From Lachnospiraceae bacterium (GTDB lineage Bacteria > Bacillota > Clostridia > Lachnospirales > Lachnospiraceae), in contig JAFXXN010000198.1 in NCBI GenBank assembly GCA_017542245.1, positions 62,001-126,000 on the forward strand: DNA of 64,000 nucleotides, written 5' to 3'. Every line of letters begins with the position of its first letter. Position 1 is the first letter of the stretch. Below are positions 52,553-61,201 of this stretch, in pieces. The notes under the pieces were generated by a model. That model saw only the letters and a program-made list of their open reading frames with translations. It was not told where the DNA came from and searched no databases. Position numbers and translations under genes: made by a program.

Positions 52553-53575
52553 ATGAAGAGAGTTGTTACATTCGGAGAAATTATGCTCAGGCTTGCTCCT
52601 GAAGGCTACTATAGATTTGTACAGGCAGAGAAATACGGAGCAACATTTGGCGGCGGAGAAGCTAATGTGGCTGTATCACTGGCAAACTACGGAGTGGATT
52701 CCGTATTTGTAAGTAAGGTTCCGAAACATGAAATCGGACAGGCATGTGTTAACTCACTCAGAAAGTTTGGTGTAGATACCGATGAAATTCTTCGAGGCGG
52801 AGACAGAATTGGTATATACTATCTTGAGAAAGGTGCCAGCCAAAGACCTTCAAAGGTTATCTATGACAGAGCCGGTTCAGCAATATCAAAGGCTGCTAAA
52901 GAGGAATTTGACTGGGATGATATTCTTGAAGGAGCTGACTGGTTCCACTTTACAGGTATTACTCCCGCACTTGGCGACAATGTTGCAGAAATTTGTCTTG
53001 AAGCTGTTAAAGCTGCAAGGGCAAAAGGAATTACGGTCAGCTGTGACCTTAACTATCGTAATAAGCTTTGGTCAAAAGAAAAGGCCGGAGAGGTTATGGG
53101 TGAGATCTGTAAATATGTTGATGTATGCATAGCGAATGAGCAGGATGCAGACGACGTATTTGGAATAAAGGCTAAGGATACCGATGTAACTTCAGGTAAG
53201 GTTGATCATGAAGGATATAAAGATGTAGCAAGACAATTAGCCGAAAGATTCGGTTTTAAAAAGGTTGCTATCACTTTAAGAAGCTCTATATCGGCAAATG
53301 ATAATAACTGGGCAGGCATGCTCTATGATGGAAATGAATTCTGCTTCAGCCGCACATATCCGGTTCATATTGTGGATCGTGTCGGCGGTGGAGATTCCTT
53401 TGGAGGCGGCTTGATTTATGCATGCTTAAATGACTACAGCAGTCAGGATACTATTGAGTTCGCAGTAGCGGCAAGTTGTCTGAAACACAGCATTGAAGGC
53501 GATTACAATATGGTTACCGTTGATGAAGTAAAGAAGCTTGCAGGTGGCGATGCATCCGGCAGAGTACAAAGATAA
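52553..53575 (+). CDS. kdgK: 2-keto-3-deoxygluconate kinase (PfkB family)
   Basis: 340 residues, start after TAGGAGAAA. It phosphorylates 2-keto-3-deoxygluconate to KDPG, the substrate of the preceding gene's product. PfkB-family hallmarks: GEIMLRLAPEG, GGGEANVAVSLANYG, YYLEKGASQRPSKVIYDR, FTGITPALG, CDLNYRNKLW, ANEQDADDVFG and the catalytic RVGGGDSFGGGLIYA. The 20-base gap to eda and the 13-base gap to uxaC make the three genes an operon, which supports the substrate assignment over other sugars. Confidence 0.93.
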   Translation: MKRVVTFGEIMLRLAPEGYYRFVQAEKYGATFGGGEANVAVSLANYGVDSVFVSKVPKHEIGQACVNSLRKFGVDTDEILRGGDRIGIYYLEKGASQRPSKVIYDRAGSAISKAAKEEFDWDDILEGADWFHFTGITPALGDNVAEICLEAVKAARAKGITVSCDLNYRNKLWSKEKAGEVMGEICKYVDVCIANEQDADDVFGIKAKDTDVTSGKVDHEGYKDVARQLAERFGFKKVAITLRSSISANDNNWAGMLYDGNEFCFSRTYPVHIVDRVGGGDSFGGGLIYACLNDYSSQDTIEFAVAASCLKHSIEGDYNMVTVDEVKKLAGGDASGRVQR

Positions 53576-53588
53576 ACGGAGGAACGTT

Positions 53589-55076
53589 ATGTCCGATACA
53601 GGTTCAGTAAATATGAAGGCTTCCTTTTCGGGAGACGGAATTGCTTTTATGGATGAGGATTTTTTACTGAAGAGTCCTTACGCAAAAAGACTATATCATG
53701 GATATGCGGAAAAACAGCCGATAGTTGATTATCACTGCCATATTAATCCCAGAGAGATATATGAGGACAGACATTTTGAAAATATCACACAGATGTGGCT
53801 GGGAGGAGACCACTATAAGTGGAGACTGTTAAGAGCAAATGCAGTAGATGAGAAGTATATCACCGGAAACGCTTCAGATCATGATAAATTTATAGAATTT
53901 GCAAAAGTCTTAGAGAAAGCAATAGGAAATCCGGTTCATCAATGGAGTCACCTCGAACTGAAAAAGTATTTTGGGTACAATAAAGCATTAAACAGTAAGA
54001 CTGCGGAAGAAGTATGGGAGCTTTGCAACAATAAGCTTAGAGAAAATCCTGATCTTATGAGTGCAAGAGGTATAATAAAATCTTCAAATGTAGATGTAAT
54101 ATGTACTACAGACGATCCCATAGATTCTCTTGAATGGCATGAAAAAATAGCAGAAGATAAATCTTTTAAAACAACGGTCCTTCCTGCATGGCGTCCGGAT
54201 AAAGCTGTAAATATCGATCTTGAGGAATTTACCGGATATATCAAAAAACTGTCAGTAGCAGCAGGGATAAAGATAGAATCGCTTAAAGATTTATATGAAG
54301 CTTTGGCTCTGAGACTTAAGTTTTTTGAAAAAAGAGGATGTCTCATAGCCGATCATGGTCTTACAGATCTGCCTGACAGAGTTGTTTTGGATGAGGATGA
54401 GGCTGACAGAATTTTGAAAAAGGCTTTATGCGGCGAGAAAATTTCTGCTTCTGAGGCTAATCTATATAAACTGACTCTTCTGAAGTTTTTTGCAAAAAAA
54501 TACACCGAGATGGGCTGGGTTATGCAGCTTCATTACGGATGTAAGAGAAACAATAACAGGAAGATGTTTAAAAGACTGGGACCGGATACAGGTTATGATG
54601 CAATATTAGGTTCTGATAACGGAGAACGTCTGGCTGAGCTGCTGGATCTTTTTTCAGAAGAAGACGGCTTACCCAGGACAATCCTTTACAGTCTTAATCC
54701 TAATGATAACGCTGTTATAGAGACTGTTATGGGGTGTTTTCAGGATTCATCGGCACTTTGCAAAATGCAGCATGGTTCGGCATGGTGGTTTAACGATAAC
54801 AGGGACGGAATGGAAGCTCAGCTTAAATCACTTGCTAACGAAGGCGTTCTTGGAAACTTTGTCGGAATGCTTACGGATTCCAGAAGCTTTTTATCTTATA
54901 CACGGCATGAGTATTTTAGGCGGATTCTCTGCAATCTTATAGCTAATTTTGTGGAAAACGGAGAATATGAATGGGATGAAGAGATTCTCGGGAAAATGGT
55001 AAGCAACATATCTTATTATAATGCATTAGGATATTTCGGATTTAATCTGAAAAATAAAGGTATTATAGATACCTGA
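53589..55076 (+). CDS. uxaC: Uronate isomerase (glucuronate/galacturonate isomerase)
   Basis: 495 residues from ATG 53589 with ACGGAGGA upstream; a frame extending back into kdgK is not expected to be used. It converts D-glucuronate to D-fructuronate and D-galacturonate to D-tagaturonate. The metal-dependent barrel shows VDYHCHINPREIYED, GGDHYKWRLLRANAV, VICTTDDPIDSLEWH, PAWRPDKAVNI, MQLHYGCKRNNN and GMLTDSRSFLSYTRHEYFRRILC. The dehydrogenases and dehydratases (UxaB/UxuB, UxaA/UxuA) that complete the route are not in this window. It ends at a strong bidirectional terminator. Confidence 0.96.
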   Translation: MSDTGSVNMKASFSGDGIAFMDEDFLLKSPYAKRLYHGYAEKQPIVDYHCHINPREIYEDRHFENITQMWLGGDHYKWRLLRANAVDEKYITGNASDHDKFIEFAKVLEKAIGNPVHQWSHLELKKYFGYNKALNSKTAEEVWELCNNKLRENPDLMSARGIIKSSNVDVICTTDDPIDSLEWHEKIAEDKSFKTTVLPAWRPDKAVNIDLEEFTGYIKKLSVAAGIKIESLKDLYEALALRLKFFEKRGCLIADHGLTDLPDRVVLDEDEADRILKKALCGEKISASEANLYKLTLLKFFAKKYTEMGWVMQLHYGCKRNNNRKMFKRLGPDTGYDAILGSDNGERLAELLDLFSEEDGLPRTILYSLNPNDNAVIETVMGCFQDSSALCKMQHGSAWWFNDNRDGMEAQLKSLANEGVLGNFVGMLTDSRSFLSYTRHEYFRRILCNLIANFVENGEYEWDEEILGKMVSNISYYNALGYFGFNLKNKGIIDT

Positions 55077-55085
55077 TAAAGAACT

Positions 55086-55150
55086 AAAAAATCATTCCGA
55101 ACATAAACCGAAAGATAAAATCTTTTGTGTATTGTTCGGAATGATTTTTT
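55086..55150. terminator. Bidirectional terminator between uxaC and the convergent synthase gene
   Basis: AAAAATCATTCCGAACA (55086-55102) pairs perfectly with its complement at 55133-55149, around a 30-base loop containing a smaller AAAGAT/ATCTTTT-like hairpin. T-runs follow on both strands. Confidence 0.85.
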
Positions 55151-55185
55151 AATGGTCATAATCCAAAATCTAAAGGCAAGATAAA

Positions 55186-56583
55186 TTATTTAATCTTAAC
55201 TCCGCTTGCAATAAGCTCATCTTTATACTGTTGAACCTGATCCTCAAGTTCTTCATCGCTGATAAGGGTTACACGCCCTGAAGCATATTCTTCGTCAACC
55301 CATTCCTTAATCTTTGCGACTACAGGATTCTTCTTAGAAACTGAGTCATCGCCGTTAAGCTTATATCTTCTGTTTATCCAACATGCGATACCGGCAAGAC
55401 CTGAAGTATTTGTTACGGAAACAGCAGCCGGACGGTTAAGAATCTTATTTGTATCAAAAATATTATAAATCTCTTCGTCCTTAAGAAGTCCATCGGCATG
55501 GATGCCTGCACGGGTAAGGTTAAAGTTTCTTCCTACAAAAGGAGTCATAGGAGGAAGGTCATATCCGGTCTCGTTTACAATGTATTCAGCAATCTCTGTA
55601 ATTACTCTTGGATCCATTCCATTGAAGTCGCCTTTGAGAGATGCATATTCCATTACCATAGCCTCAAGAGGAACATTTCCTGTACGCTCTCCGATACCCA
55701 GCAATGAACAGTTAACGGCTCCGCATCCGTACATCCAGGCAGTAGAAGCATTAACCACGCCTTTGTAAAAATCATTATGTCCATGCCACTCAAGCATATC
55801 ACTTGTAAAACCTGCATAATGAAGAAGTCCGTAAATGATACCTGATACACTTCTCGGAAGAGCGACTCCGGGATAGGGGACACCATATCCCATGGTGTCA
55901 CAGGCACGGATCTTGATCGGAATTTTACTTTCATCGGAAAGCTGTCTTAAGGCACTTGCAAAAGGAATAACAAAGCCATAAAAATCAGCACGTGTTATGT
56001 CTTCAAAGTGACAGCGCGGACGTAATCCGTGCTCAAGACATTGTTTAACAATTGAAAGATATTTATCAAGAGCCTGTGAACGGGTCAATCCCATTTTTTT
56101 GAAAATATGATAATCTGAGCAGCTTACAAGGATACCGGTTTCTTTTATACCGAGATCCTTTGCCAGTTCAAAATCCTGATTTGAAGCCCTGATCCATGTT
56201 GTTATCTCAGGATATTCATAATCAAGAGACATACATTCTTCGAGAGCATCCCTATCCTTCTTTGAATAAACAAAAAACTCTGTCTGACGTATCATTCCCT
56301 TTTTACCGCCAAGCCGATGAAGCATTTTATAAATGTTTACCATCTGCTTTGTGGTGTAAGGGGTTCTTGACTGCTGACCATCACGGAAAGAAGTGTCTGT
56401 GATAAAGATATCTGCAGGCATGTTCATGGGAACACGGCGGTAGTTAAAAGGTATCTTGGGAACTTCGGTATATGGATAGATCTGACGGAAAAGTTCCGGA
56501 TCCTTAACATCCTGAAGCTGATACGCATATGGATCCTGTTCGAGAAGATTTGTGTTGGGATTAATTGATAATTCTGTAAGCAT
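55186..56583 (-). CDS. DRE-TIM metallolyase, 2-isopropylmalate/(Re)-citrate synthase-like
   Basis: 465 residues, minus strand, start after AGAGGAAAA. The HMGL-like barrel begins with ITDTSFRDGQQSRTPYTTKQ, where most relatives have TLRDGEQ, and continues RQTEFFVYSKKD, RCHFEDITRADFYGF, ACDTMGYGVPYP, EWHGHNDFYKG and NCSLLGIGERTGN. The C-terminal region has GRNFNLTRAGIHADGLLKDEEIYN. The LeuA regulatory domain is missing, so leucine biosynthesis is not implied. The size and FRDGQQ variant fit the clostridial group that includes (Re)-citrate synthase, which makes citrate from oxaloacetate and acetyl-CoA; this is inference. The malic enzyme gene lies 67 bases upstream in the same direction. Confidence 0.8.
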   Translation of the reverse strand: MLTELSINPNTNLLEQDPYAYQLQDVKDPELFRQIYPYTEVPKIPFNYRRVPMNMPADIFITDTSFRDGQQSRTPYTTKQMVNIYKMLHRLGGKKGMIRQTEFFVYSKKDRDALEECMSLDYEYPEITTWIRASNQDFELAKDLGIKETGILVSCSDYHIFKKMGLTRSQALDKYLSIVKQCLEHGLRPRCHFEDITRADFYGFVIPFASALRQLSDESKIPIKIRACDTMGYGVPYPGVALPRSVSGIIYGLLHYAGFTSDMLEWHGHNDFYKGVVNASTAWMYGCGAVNCSLLGIGERTGNVPLEAMVMEYASLKGDFNGMDPRVITEIAEYIVNETGYDLPPMTPFVGRNFNLTRAGIHADGLLKDEEIYNIFDTNKILNRPAAVSVTNTSGLAGIACWINRRYKLNGDDSVSKKNPVVAKIKEWVDEEYASGRVTLISDEELEDQVQQYKDELIASGVKIK

Positions 56584-56650
56584 AATTTTTCCTCTGTGTA
56601 AAATATATAAAATTCACAGATATTTGATCATATTTCTATGATGATATCCG

Positions 56651-57826
56651 TTATGATCTGCGGGCAACACCGGTCTCAATTGCAGCTTTTGCTACAGCCT
56701 CAGCTACAGCCTTAGCAACATTGCGGTCCAATGCTGAAGGGATGATGTTTTCGGCTGAAAGCTGATCGTCAGGTATATATCCGGCAATGGCTTTTGCAGC
56801 GGCAATCTTCATCTCATCATTTATATCGGAAGCCCTGACATCAAGAGCACCCCTGAATATTCCGGGGAAAGCAAGAACATTATTAATCTGATTTGCAAAA
56901 TCACTGCGTCCTGTACCTATTACAGCTGCTCCGGCTTCCTTTGCAAGATCAGGCATAATCTCGGGAACAGGATTTGCCATAGGGAAGAGTATGGGATCTT
57001 TTGCCATGGATTTTACCATCTCGGGAGTCACACATCCGGGAGCGGAAACACCTATAAAAACATCTGCTCCTTTAAGTACATCTGCAAGACTTCCTTTTCT
57101 GAGCTGCAGATTGGTAATGGATGCCATTTCTTCTTTCTCGGGATTAAGACCTTCACGTCCTTTATAAATAGCCCCTTTGCGGTCACAAAGTACGACATCT
57201 TTCAACCCCATCTTTATGAGCAGTTTGATGATGGCTATGCCGGCTGCTCCGGCACCGCTTGTTACAATTCTTATATCTTCCAGTTTTTTGCCGGTCAGTT
57301 TAAGTGCATTCATCATTGCGGCAAGAACAACTACAGCAGTTCCGTGCTGATCATCATGGAAAATCGGAATATCACATATTTCCTTAAGCCTTCGTTCTAT
57401 TTCAAAACATCTCGGAGCAGAAATATCCTCAAGATTGATGCCTCCAAAAGAACCTGAAATAAGACTTACGGTCTTTACTATTTCGTCAACATCTTTAGAC
57501 CTTACACAAAGAGGAATGGCGTCAACATCTCCAAATGACTTAAATAGTGCACATTTCCCTTCCATAACCGGCATGCCGGCTTCGGGTCCTATATCTCCCA
57601 AACCAAGGACAGCGGTTCCATCAGTTATGACTGCCACAAGATTGGAACGTCTTGTAAGTTCGTAACTCTTGTCATAATCCTTTTGAATCTCAAGACAAGG
57701 CTGAGCAACTCCGGGAGTATATGCCAAAGAAAGATCTTCTTTTGTTTTTAACGGAGCACGGCATATAACCTCAATCTTACCTTTCCATTCATAATGTTTT
57801 TTAAGCGATTCTTCTGCATAATTCAT
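56651..57826 (-). CDS. NAD(P)-dependent malic enzyme
   Basis: 391 residues, minus strand, the short bacterial form. It decarboxylates malate to pyruvate with reduction of NAD(P). Visible: SLAYTPGVAQPC, the catalytic tyrosine-lysine region with AVITDGTAVLGLGDIGPEAGMPVMEGKCALFK, GGINLEDISAPRCFEIE, PIFHDDQHGTAVVVLAAM, the Rossmann motif TSGAGAAGIAI, and MANPVPEI. Its start follows AAGGG. It probably shares a transcript with the synthase-like gene downstream, linking malate, pyruvate and C4/C6 acid metabolism. Confidence 0.94.
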   Translation of the reverse strand: MNYAEESLKKHYEWKGKIEVICRAPLKTKEDLSLAYTPGVAQPCLEIQKDYDKSYELTRRSNLVAVITDGTAVLGLGDIGPEAGMPVMEGKCALFKSFGDVDAIPLCVRSKDVDEIVKTVSLISGSFGGINLEDISAPRCFEIERRLKEICDIPIFHDDQHGTAVVVLAAMMNALKLTGKKLEDIRIVTSGAGAAGIAIIKLLIKMGLKDVVLCDRKGAIYKGREGLNPEKEEMASITNLQLRKGSLADVLKGADVFIGVSAPGCVTPEMVKSMAKDPILFPMANPVPEIMPDLAKEAGAAVIGTGRSDFANQINNVLAFPGIFRGALDVRASDINDEMKIAAAKAIAGYIPDDQLSAENIIPSALDRNVAKAVAEAVAKAAIETGVARRS

Positions 57827-57954
57827 AGATTTGAACCCTTCTGCCCGACGGCGTATCCTTTCTTATTAATAAAACTTCATTCGCCATTATAATGCAAAGA
57901 AAAAATATATGCAACTACTTTTCGAAAATAATTAGGTAAAATAATAAAAACATC

Positions 57955-57983
57955 TTGACACCCGTATGTATATAGTGTATAAT
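57955..57983 (+). promoter_or_regulatory. Perfect-consensus sigma-A promoter of the tad operon
   Basis: TTGACA (57955-57960), a 17-base spacer and TATAAT (57978-57983) match the consensus at every position. The start point would be near 57990, leaving a leader of about 240 bases before the first gene. Confidence 0.9.
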
Positions 57984-58030
57984 TCTTTCATACTTTTCAG
58001 ATGGCGTTTTTTATTTATTTTTTTGTTTTA

Positions 58031-58075
58031 CCGGTACGGAGCTTACCGGATTATATTCAGCTCCGAAATTTTTTG
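58031..58075 (+). promoter_or_regulatory. Possible attenuator in the tad leader: two mutually exclusive hairpins
   Basis: CCGGTA (58031-58036) can pair with TACCGG (58044-58049), hiding CGGAGCT (58037-58043) in its loop. Alternatively CGGAGCT pairs with AGCTCCG (58059-58065), followed by AAATTTTTT, a terminator-like structure. The two cannot form together. The remaining leader (58076-58228) is T-rich, with a small TTCCT/AGGAA hairpin at 58089-58105, and has no known riboswitch signature that I can see. Confidence 0.55.
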
Positions 58076-58228
58076 TTCTTAATTCAATTTCCTAATGATC
58101 AGGAACCTCCCCTTAGATTTTTGGAAAATGTATTAGTTTTATTTTTGTACTCTTTTTTCGGATTTTTATCTTGTGGGTAATTATTTTTTATGCCCGGAAA
58201 GGAAGCTTTTATAGCATTGGAACTTAAA

Positions 58229-59230
58229 ATGAAGAGAATATTAGTTATTCGGACCGGAGACAGAGAGTATGCAGAGGAACTGGCAAAGAGTTTCAATAAA
58301 AACGAAGATTCTTTTTTTGAAACGCTGGTTTTTACAGATCAGACAGCTTATAACGATTATATAAAAGGAAATCAGATAGATGTTCTTTTATGTGATGAAG
58401 AGTTGATTTCTGAATGTGATTGCAACCGGAATATAAAGCTTATCTGCCGGCTTTCCGAAGTAAGTTATGCAGGAGAAATAACGGATACAGAGCCGGCTAT
58501 TTTCAAATATCAGTCATCGGAAATAATCATGGAGGAAATCTTGGCGCGTTTTAGAATAGCTATCCAACCGGATCTTTCGGTATCCAAAGTGACAACGGCT
58601 GATAAAAAGATATGCTGTATATGTTCTCCTATAGGAGGAAGCTATTCTTCAACTTTCTCGCTTGCACTTGCAAAGTATTATTCTCTTAAAGGAAAAACTC
58701 TGTTTATCAGCTTTGATCCCTTTTTTGTATTGCCGGGGACTGAAAAGGATCCTAAGGGTAAGGATCTGACGGATGTAATTTTCTATTTGAATGGCATGCA
58801 ATCATATCTGACGGATTTTATAAGTAATCTTACCATAAAAAATGGTAATCTTGAATGCATAAACGGAGTTTCACACTGGTTCGACCTTTATGATATGTCC
58901 CCTAAAAATATGCATGATCTTTTGGATTCTGTATGCAAAAGCAATTGCTATGAATATTTTGTATTTGATGTTGGAATCATTGGGGCTGCCAGTATGGAAA
59001 TATTCCTAATATCCGAAAAGATATTTGTTACTGTAAAGAATACTCCTTTGGGCTTAAGAAAACTTAAAGAATGGAAACGTCAGCTTAAGTTTTGCGGACG
59101 GGATGATCTGCTTGACAGAATTACAGAAATAAATGTGCCGGAAGAGGAAAATCTTAAAGGAGAGTATGATTATGAGATGCTGCTTATGGGGAAAATGCGC
59201 AGATTTATTGAGGGCATTGCAAATTTTTAA
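58229..59230 (+). CDS. tadZ: TadZ/CpaE-like pilus localisation protein without a normal P-loop
   Basis: 334 residues from ATG 58229 (MKRILVIRTGD); a frame from 58190 is open but has no site. The N-terminal ~110 residues resemble a receiver-like domain without phosphorylation site confidence; residues about 125-330 are a MinD/ParA-like fold. The deviant Walker A position reads CSPIGGSYSST, lacking the lysines of KGGxGKT, so nucleotide binding is likely changed. LFISFDPFFVLPG and YEYFVFDVGIIG follow the MinD pattern. In Tad systems TadZ places the pilus machine at its cell site. It is the first gene of the operon, 22 bases before tadA. Confidence 0.75.
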   Translation: MKRILVIRTGDREYAEELAKSFNKNEDSFFETLVFTDQTAYNDYIKGNQIDVLLCDEELISECDCNRNIKLICRLSEVSYAGEITDTEPAIFKYQSSEIIMEEILARFRIAIQPDLSVSKVTTADKKICCICSPIGGSYSSTFSLALAKYYSLKGKTLFISFDPFFVLPGTEKDPKGKDLTDVIFYLNGMQSYLTDFISNLTIKNGNLECINGVSHWFDLYDMSPKNMHDLLDSVCKSNCYEYFVFDVGIIGAASMEIFLISEKIFVTVKNTPLGLRKLKEWKRQLKFCGRDDLLDRITEINVPEEENLKGEYDYEMLLMGKMRRFIEGIANF

Positions 59231-59252
59231 AAGGAAAGTGAGGAGATAAGTC

Positions 59253-60464
59253 ATTATAGATAAGGATGAAAGAAAGAGGCTGTGTACAGAGGTAGTACAT
59301 CGTGCACAGAATAAAGGGGTAACGGATGATGAGGAAATTAATCTTGATATAGCCGATACGGTAATAAAATATTCAGGTGAACATTATCTGTCACTGGAAG
59401 AAAAAATACGTTTAAAATCTTATATTTTTGCTTCAATCCGGGGACTCGATGTATTGCAGGAATTACTTGATGATAATTCTATTACAGAGATTATGGTGAA
59501 TGGCACTGATGATATATTTGTTGAAAGAGCCGGAGCCATAAAACGGCGTGATATATCATTTGATACCCGGGAAAAACTGGATGATGTTGTTCAAAAAATA
59601 GCAGCAGGTTCCAACAGAATAATTAACGAGGCGAGTCCGATCGTAGACGCAAGGCTTGCAGACGGTTCGAGAGTAAATATGATACTCCCGCCTATAGCCA
59701 TAAACGGGCCCGTTATTACAATCAGAAAATTTCCGCAGGAGGTCATGACTATCGATAAATTGATAGCTTACGGATCACTTACAGAAGAAGCTGCGGAATT
59801 CTTAGAAAAATTGGTAGTTGCCGGATATAACATTTTTGTTTCGGGTGGTACCGGTTCCGGCAAAACTACATTTCTAAATGCATTATCGCATTATATTCCA
59901 TCAGATCAAAGAGTTATTACTATAGAAGATTCAGCAGAATTACAGATCAGGAGCATTCCGAACCTTGTAAGTCTTGAAGTGAGAAATGCCAATGTAGAAG
60001 GGAAAAATGAAATTACAATCAGAGATCTTATTAAGTGTTCTCTGCGAATGCGCCCGGACAGGATTATTGTCGGGGAAGTAAGAGATGCCGCATGTATTGA
60101 CATGCTTCAGGCTATGAATACAGGTCATTCGGGTATGTCAACGGGGCATGCCAATTCAACGGTAGATATGCTTTCACGTATGGAAACTATGGTGTTACTT
60201 GGAGCGGATATTCCTTTGCTGGCGGTTCGCAGACAGATTGCTTCAGCTATAGATATTATTATACAACTTGGCCGTTTCCGAGACAAGAGCAGAAAAGTGG
60301 TTGAGATTACGGAAGTATCAGGTTTTGAAAACAATGAGGTTGTGCTTAATCCCTGCTTCCGTTTTTGTGAGGAGGAAGATAAGAATGGCCGTGTTACCGG
60401 TAAACTTCAAAAAATCGGAGAAGGTCTTAAAAACAAAGAAAAGCTTATCAGTGCCGGATTATGA
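59253..60464 (+). CDS. tadA: Tad pilus assembly ATPase TadA, apparent ATT start
   Basis: 403 residues if read from ATT at 59253. No ATG, GTG or TTG exists in this frame between the stop at 59247-59249 and a TTG at 59454; starting there would remove about 67 family-like residues (DKDERKRLCTEVV, SGEHYLSLEEKIR, FASIRGLDVLQELL). ATT lies seven bases after AGGAG. TadA is the cytoplasmic type II/IV secretion-type hexameric ATPase that powers Flp pilus polymerisation. Motifs: ITEIMVNGTDDIFVERAG, SGGTGSGKTTFL with K204, the Asp box TIEDSAELQI, RPDRIIVGEVRD (Walker B) and the His box TGHSGMSTGHANS. It overlaps tadB by 80 bases. Confidence 0.93.
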   Translation: MIDKDERKRLCTEVVHRAQNKGVTDDEEINLDIADTVIKYSGEHYLSLEEKIRLKSYIFASIRGLDVLQELLDDNSITEIMVNGTDDIFVERAGAIKRRDISFDTREKLDDVVQKIAAGSNRIINEASPIVDARLADGSRVNMILPPIAINGPVITIRKFPQEVMTIDKLIAYGSLTEEAAEFLEKLVVAGYNIFVSGGTGSGKTTFLNALSHYIPSDQRVITIEDSAELQIRSIPNLVSLEVRNANVEGKNEITIRDLIKCSLRMRPDRIIVGEVRDAACIDMLQAMNTGHSGMSTGHANSTVDMLSRMETMVLLGADIPLLAVRRQIASAIDIIIQLGRFRDKSRKVVEITEVSGFENNEVVLNPCFRFCEEEDKNGRVTGKLQKIGEGLKNKEKLISAGL

Positions 60465-61191
60465 TGTCTATGATTTCAGTGGATACGAGCTTGCACGTGT
60501 AATCGGAATTCCCTGTATTATTATAGCTTTTTTATCATATCTCTGTTATAACAGCTTGTTATTTGGCATATTGTTATTGCCGTATATTCCCTATTATGTT
60601 AAAGAAAAGCGAAATAAACTTAAAGAGGGAAGAAAATGGAAACTGAATTTGCAGTTCAGAGACAGTATAAACTGTATCAGTTCGGCCTTGGAATCCGGTT
60701 ACTCCATAGAAAATGCCATAAAAGAGGCTTATGATGATATGAAGCTGTCATACCGTGAAGATGACCTGATCATGAGGGAACTCAAAATGATAATCGGAGC
60801 CATTTCAAACAACAGGACTATAGAAGAAGTTTTTCTTGAATTTTCCGAAAGAAGCGGAATAGAAGACATAAAAAGCTTTGCAGATATTTTTGCTACAGCA
60901 AAACGAACAGGTGGGAATCTGATACTGATCATTAAATCAACTGCTGACGTAATACATACAAGAGTAGAATTAAAAAGAGAGTTACGTACGGTTATTGCTT
61001 CAAAAAAATATGAAGCTGATATTATGAAGATTATTCCTTTTGGGATACTTATTTATCTTAGACTGTTTTCACCTGATATGGTTAGGGCGTTATACGGAAA
61101 TTTATTTGGAATCGTTTTTATGACGGTAATATTGCTGATCTATCTGATACTTTGCAAAATTTCCGATCAGATTGTCAAAATAGAAATGTAG
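60385..61191 (+). CDS. tadB: Tad pilus inner-membrane platform protein TadB
   Basis: 268 residues from ATG 60385, placed right after GAGGAGGAAG inside the tadA 3' end; an upstream frame to 60268 is a shadow of tadA. Two hydrophobic stretches near residues 40-75 and two near the C-terminus (IIPFGILIYLRLF, IVFMTVILLIYLILC) flank the T2SF (GspF-like) cytoplasmic domain: FRDSINCISSALESGYSIENAIKEAY, MIIGAISNNRTIEEVFLEF, SFADIFATAKRTGGNL. TadB forms with TadC the platform on which TadA acts. The next gene begins 11 bases later. Confidence 0.9.
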   Translation: MAVLPVNFKKSEKVLKTKKSLSVPDYDVYDFSGYELARVIGIPCIIIAFLSYLCYNSLLFGILLLPYIPYYVKEKRNKLKEGRKWKLNLQFRDSINCISSALESGYSIENAIKEAYDDMKLSYREDDLIMRELKMIIGAISNNRTIEEVFLEFSERSGIEDIKSFADIFATAKRTGGNLILIIKSTADVIHTRVELKRELRTVIASKKYEADIMKIIPFGILIYLRLFSPDMVRALYGNLFGIVFMTVILLIYLILCKISDQIVKIEM

Positions 61192-61201
61192 GAGGAGAGA
61201 A

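Noticed and set aside
57827-57870. A GGTTCAAATC T-loop-like string on the minus strand just before the malic enzyme start
   Set aside because: No acceptor, D or anticodon arms can be folded around it; it is part of the 5' leader with the AAGGG site.
57990-58228. A c-di-GMP riboswitch in the tad leader
   Set aside because: I looked for the conserved class I and class II core sequences because c-di-GMP genes are nearby, and found neither.
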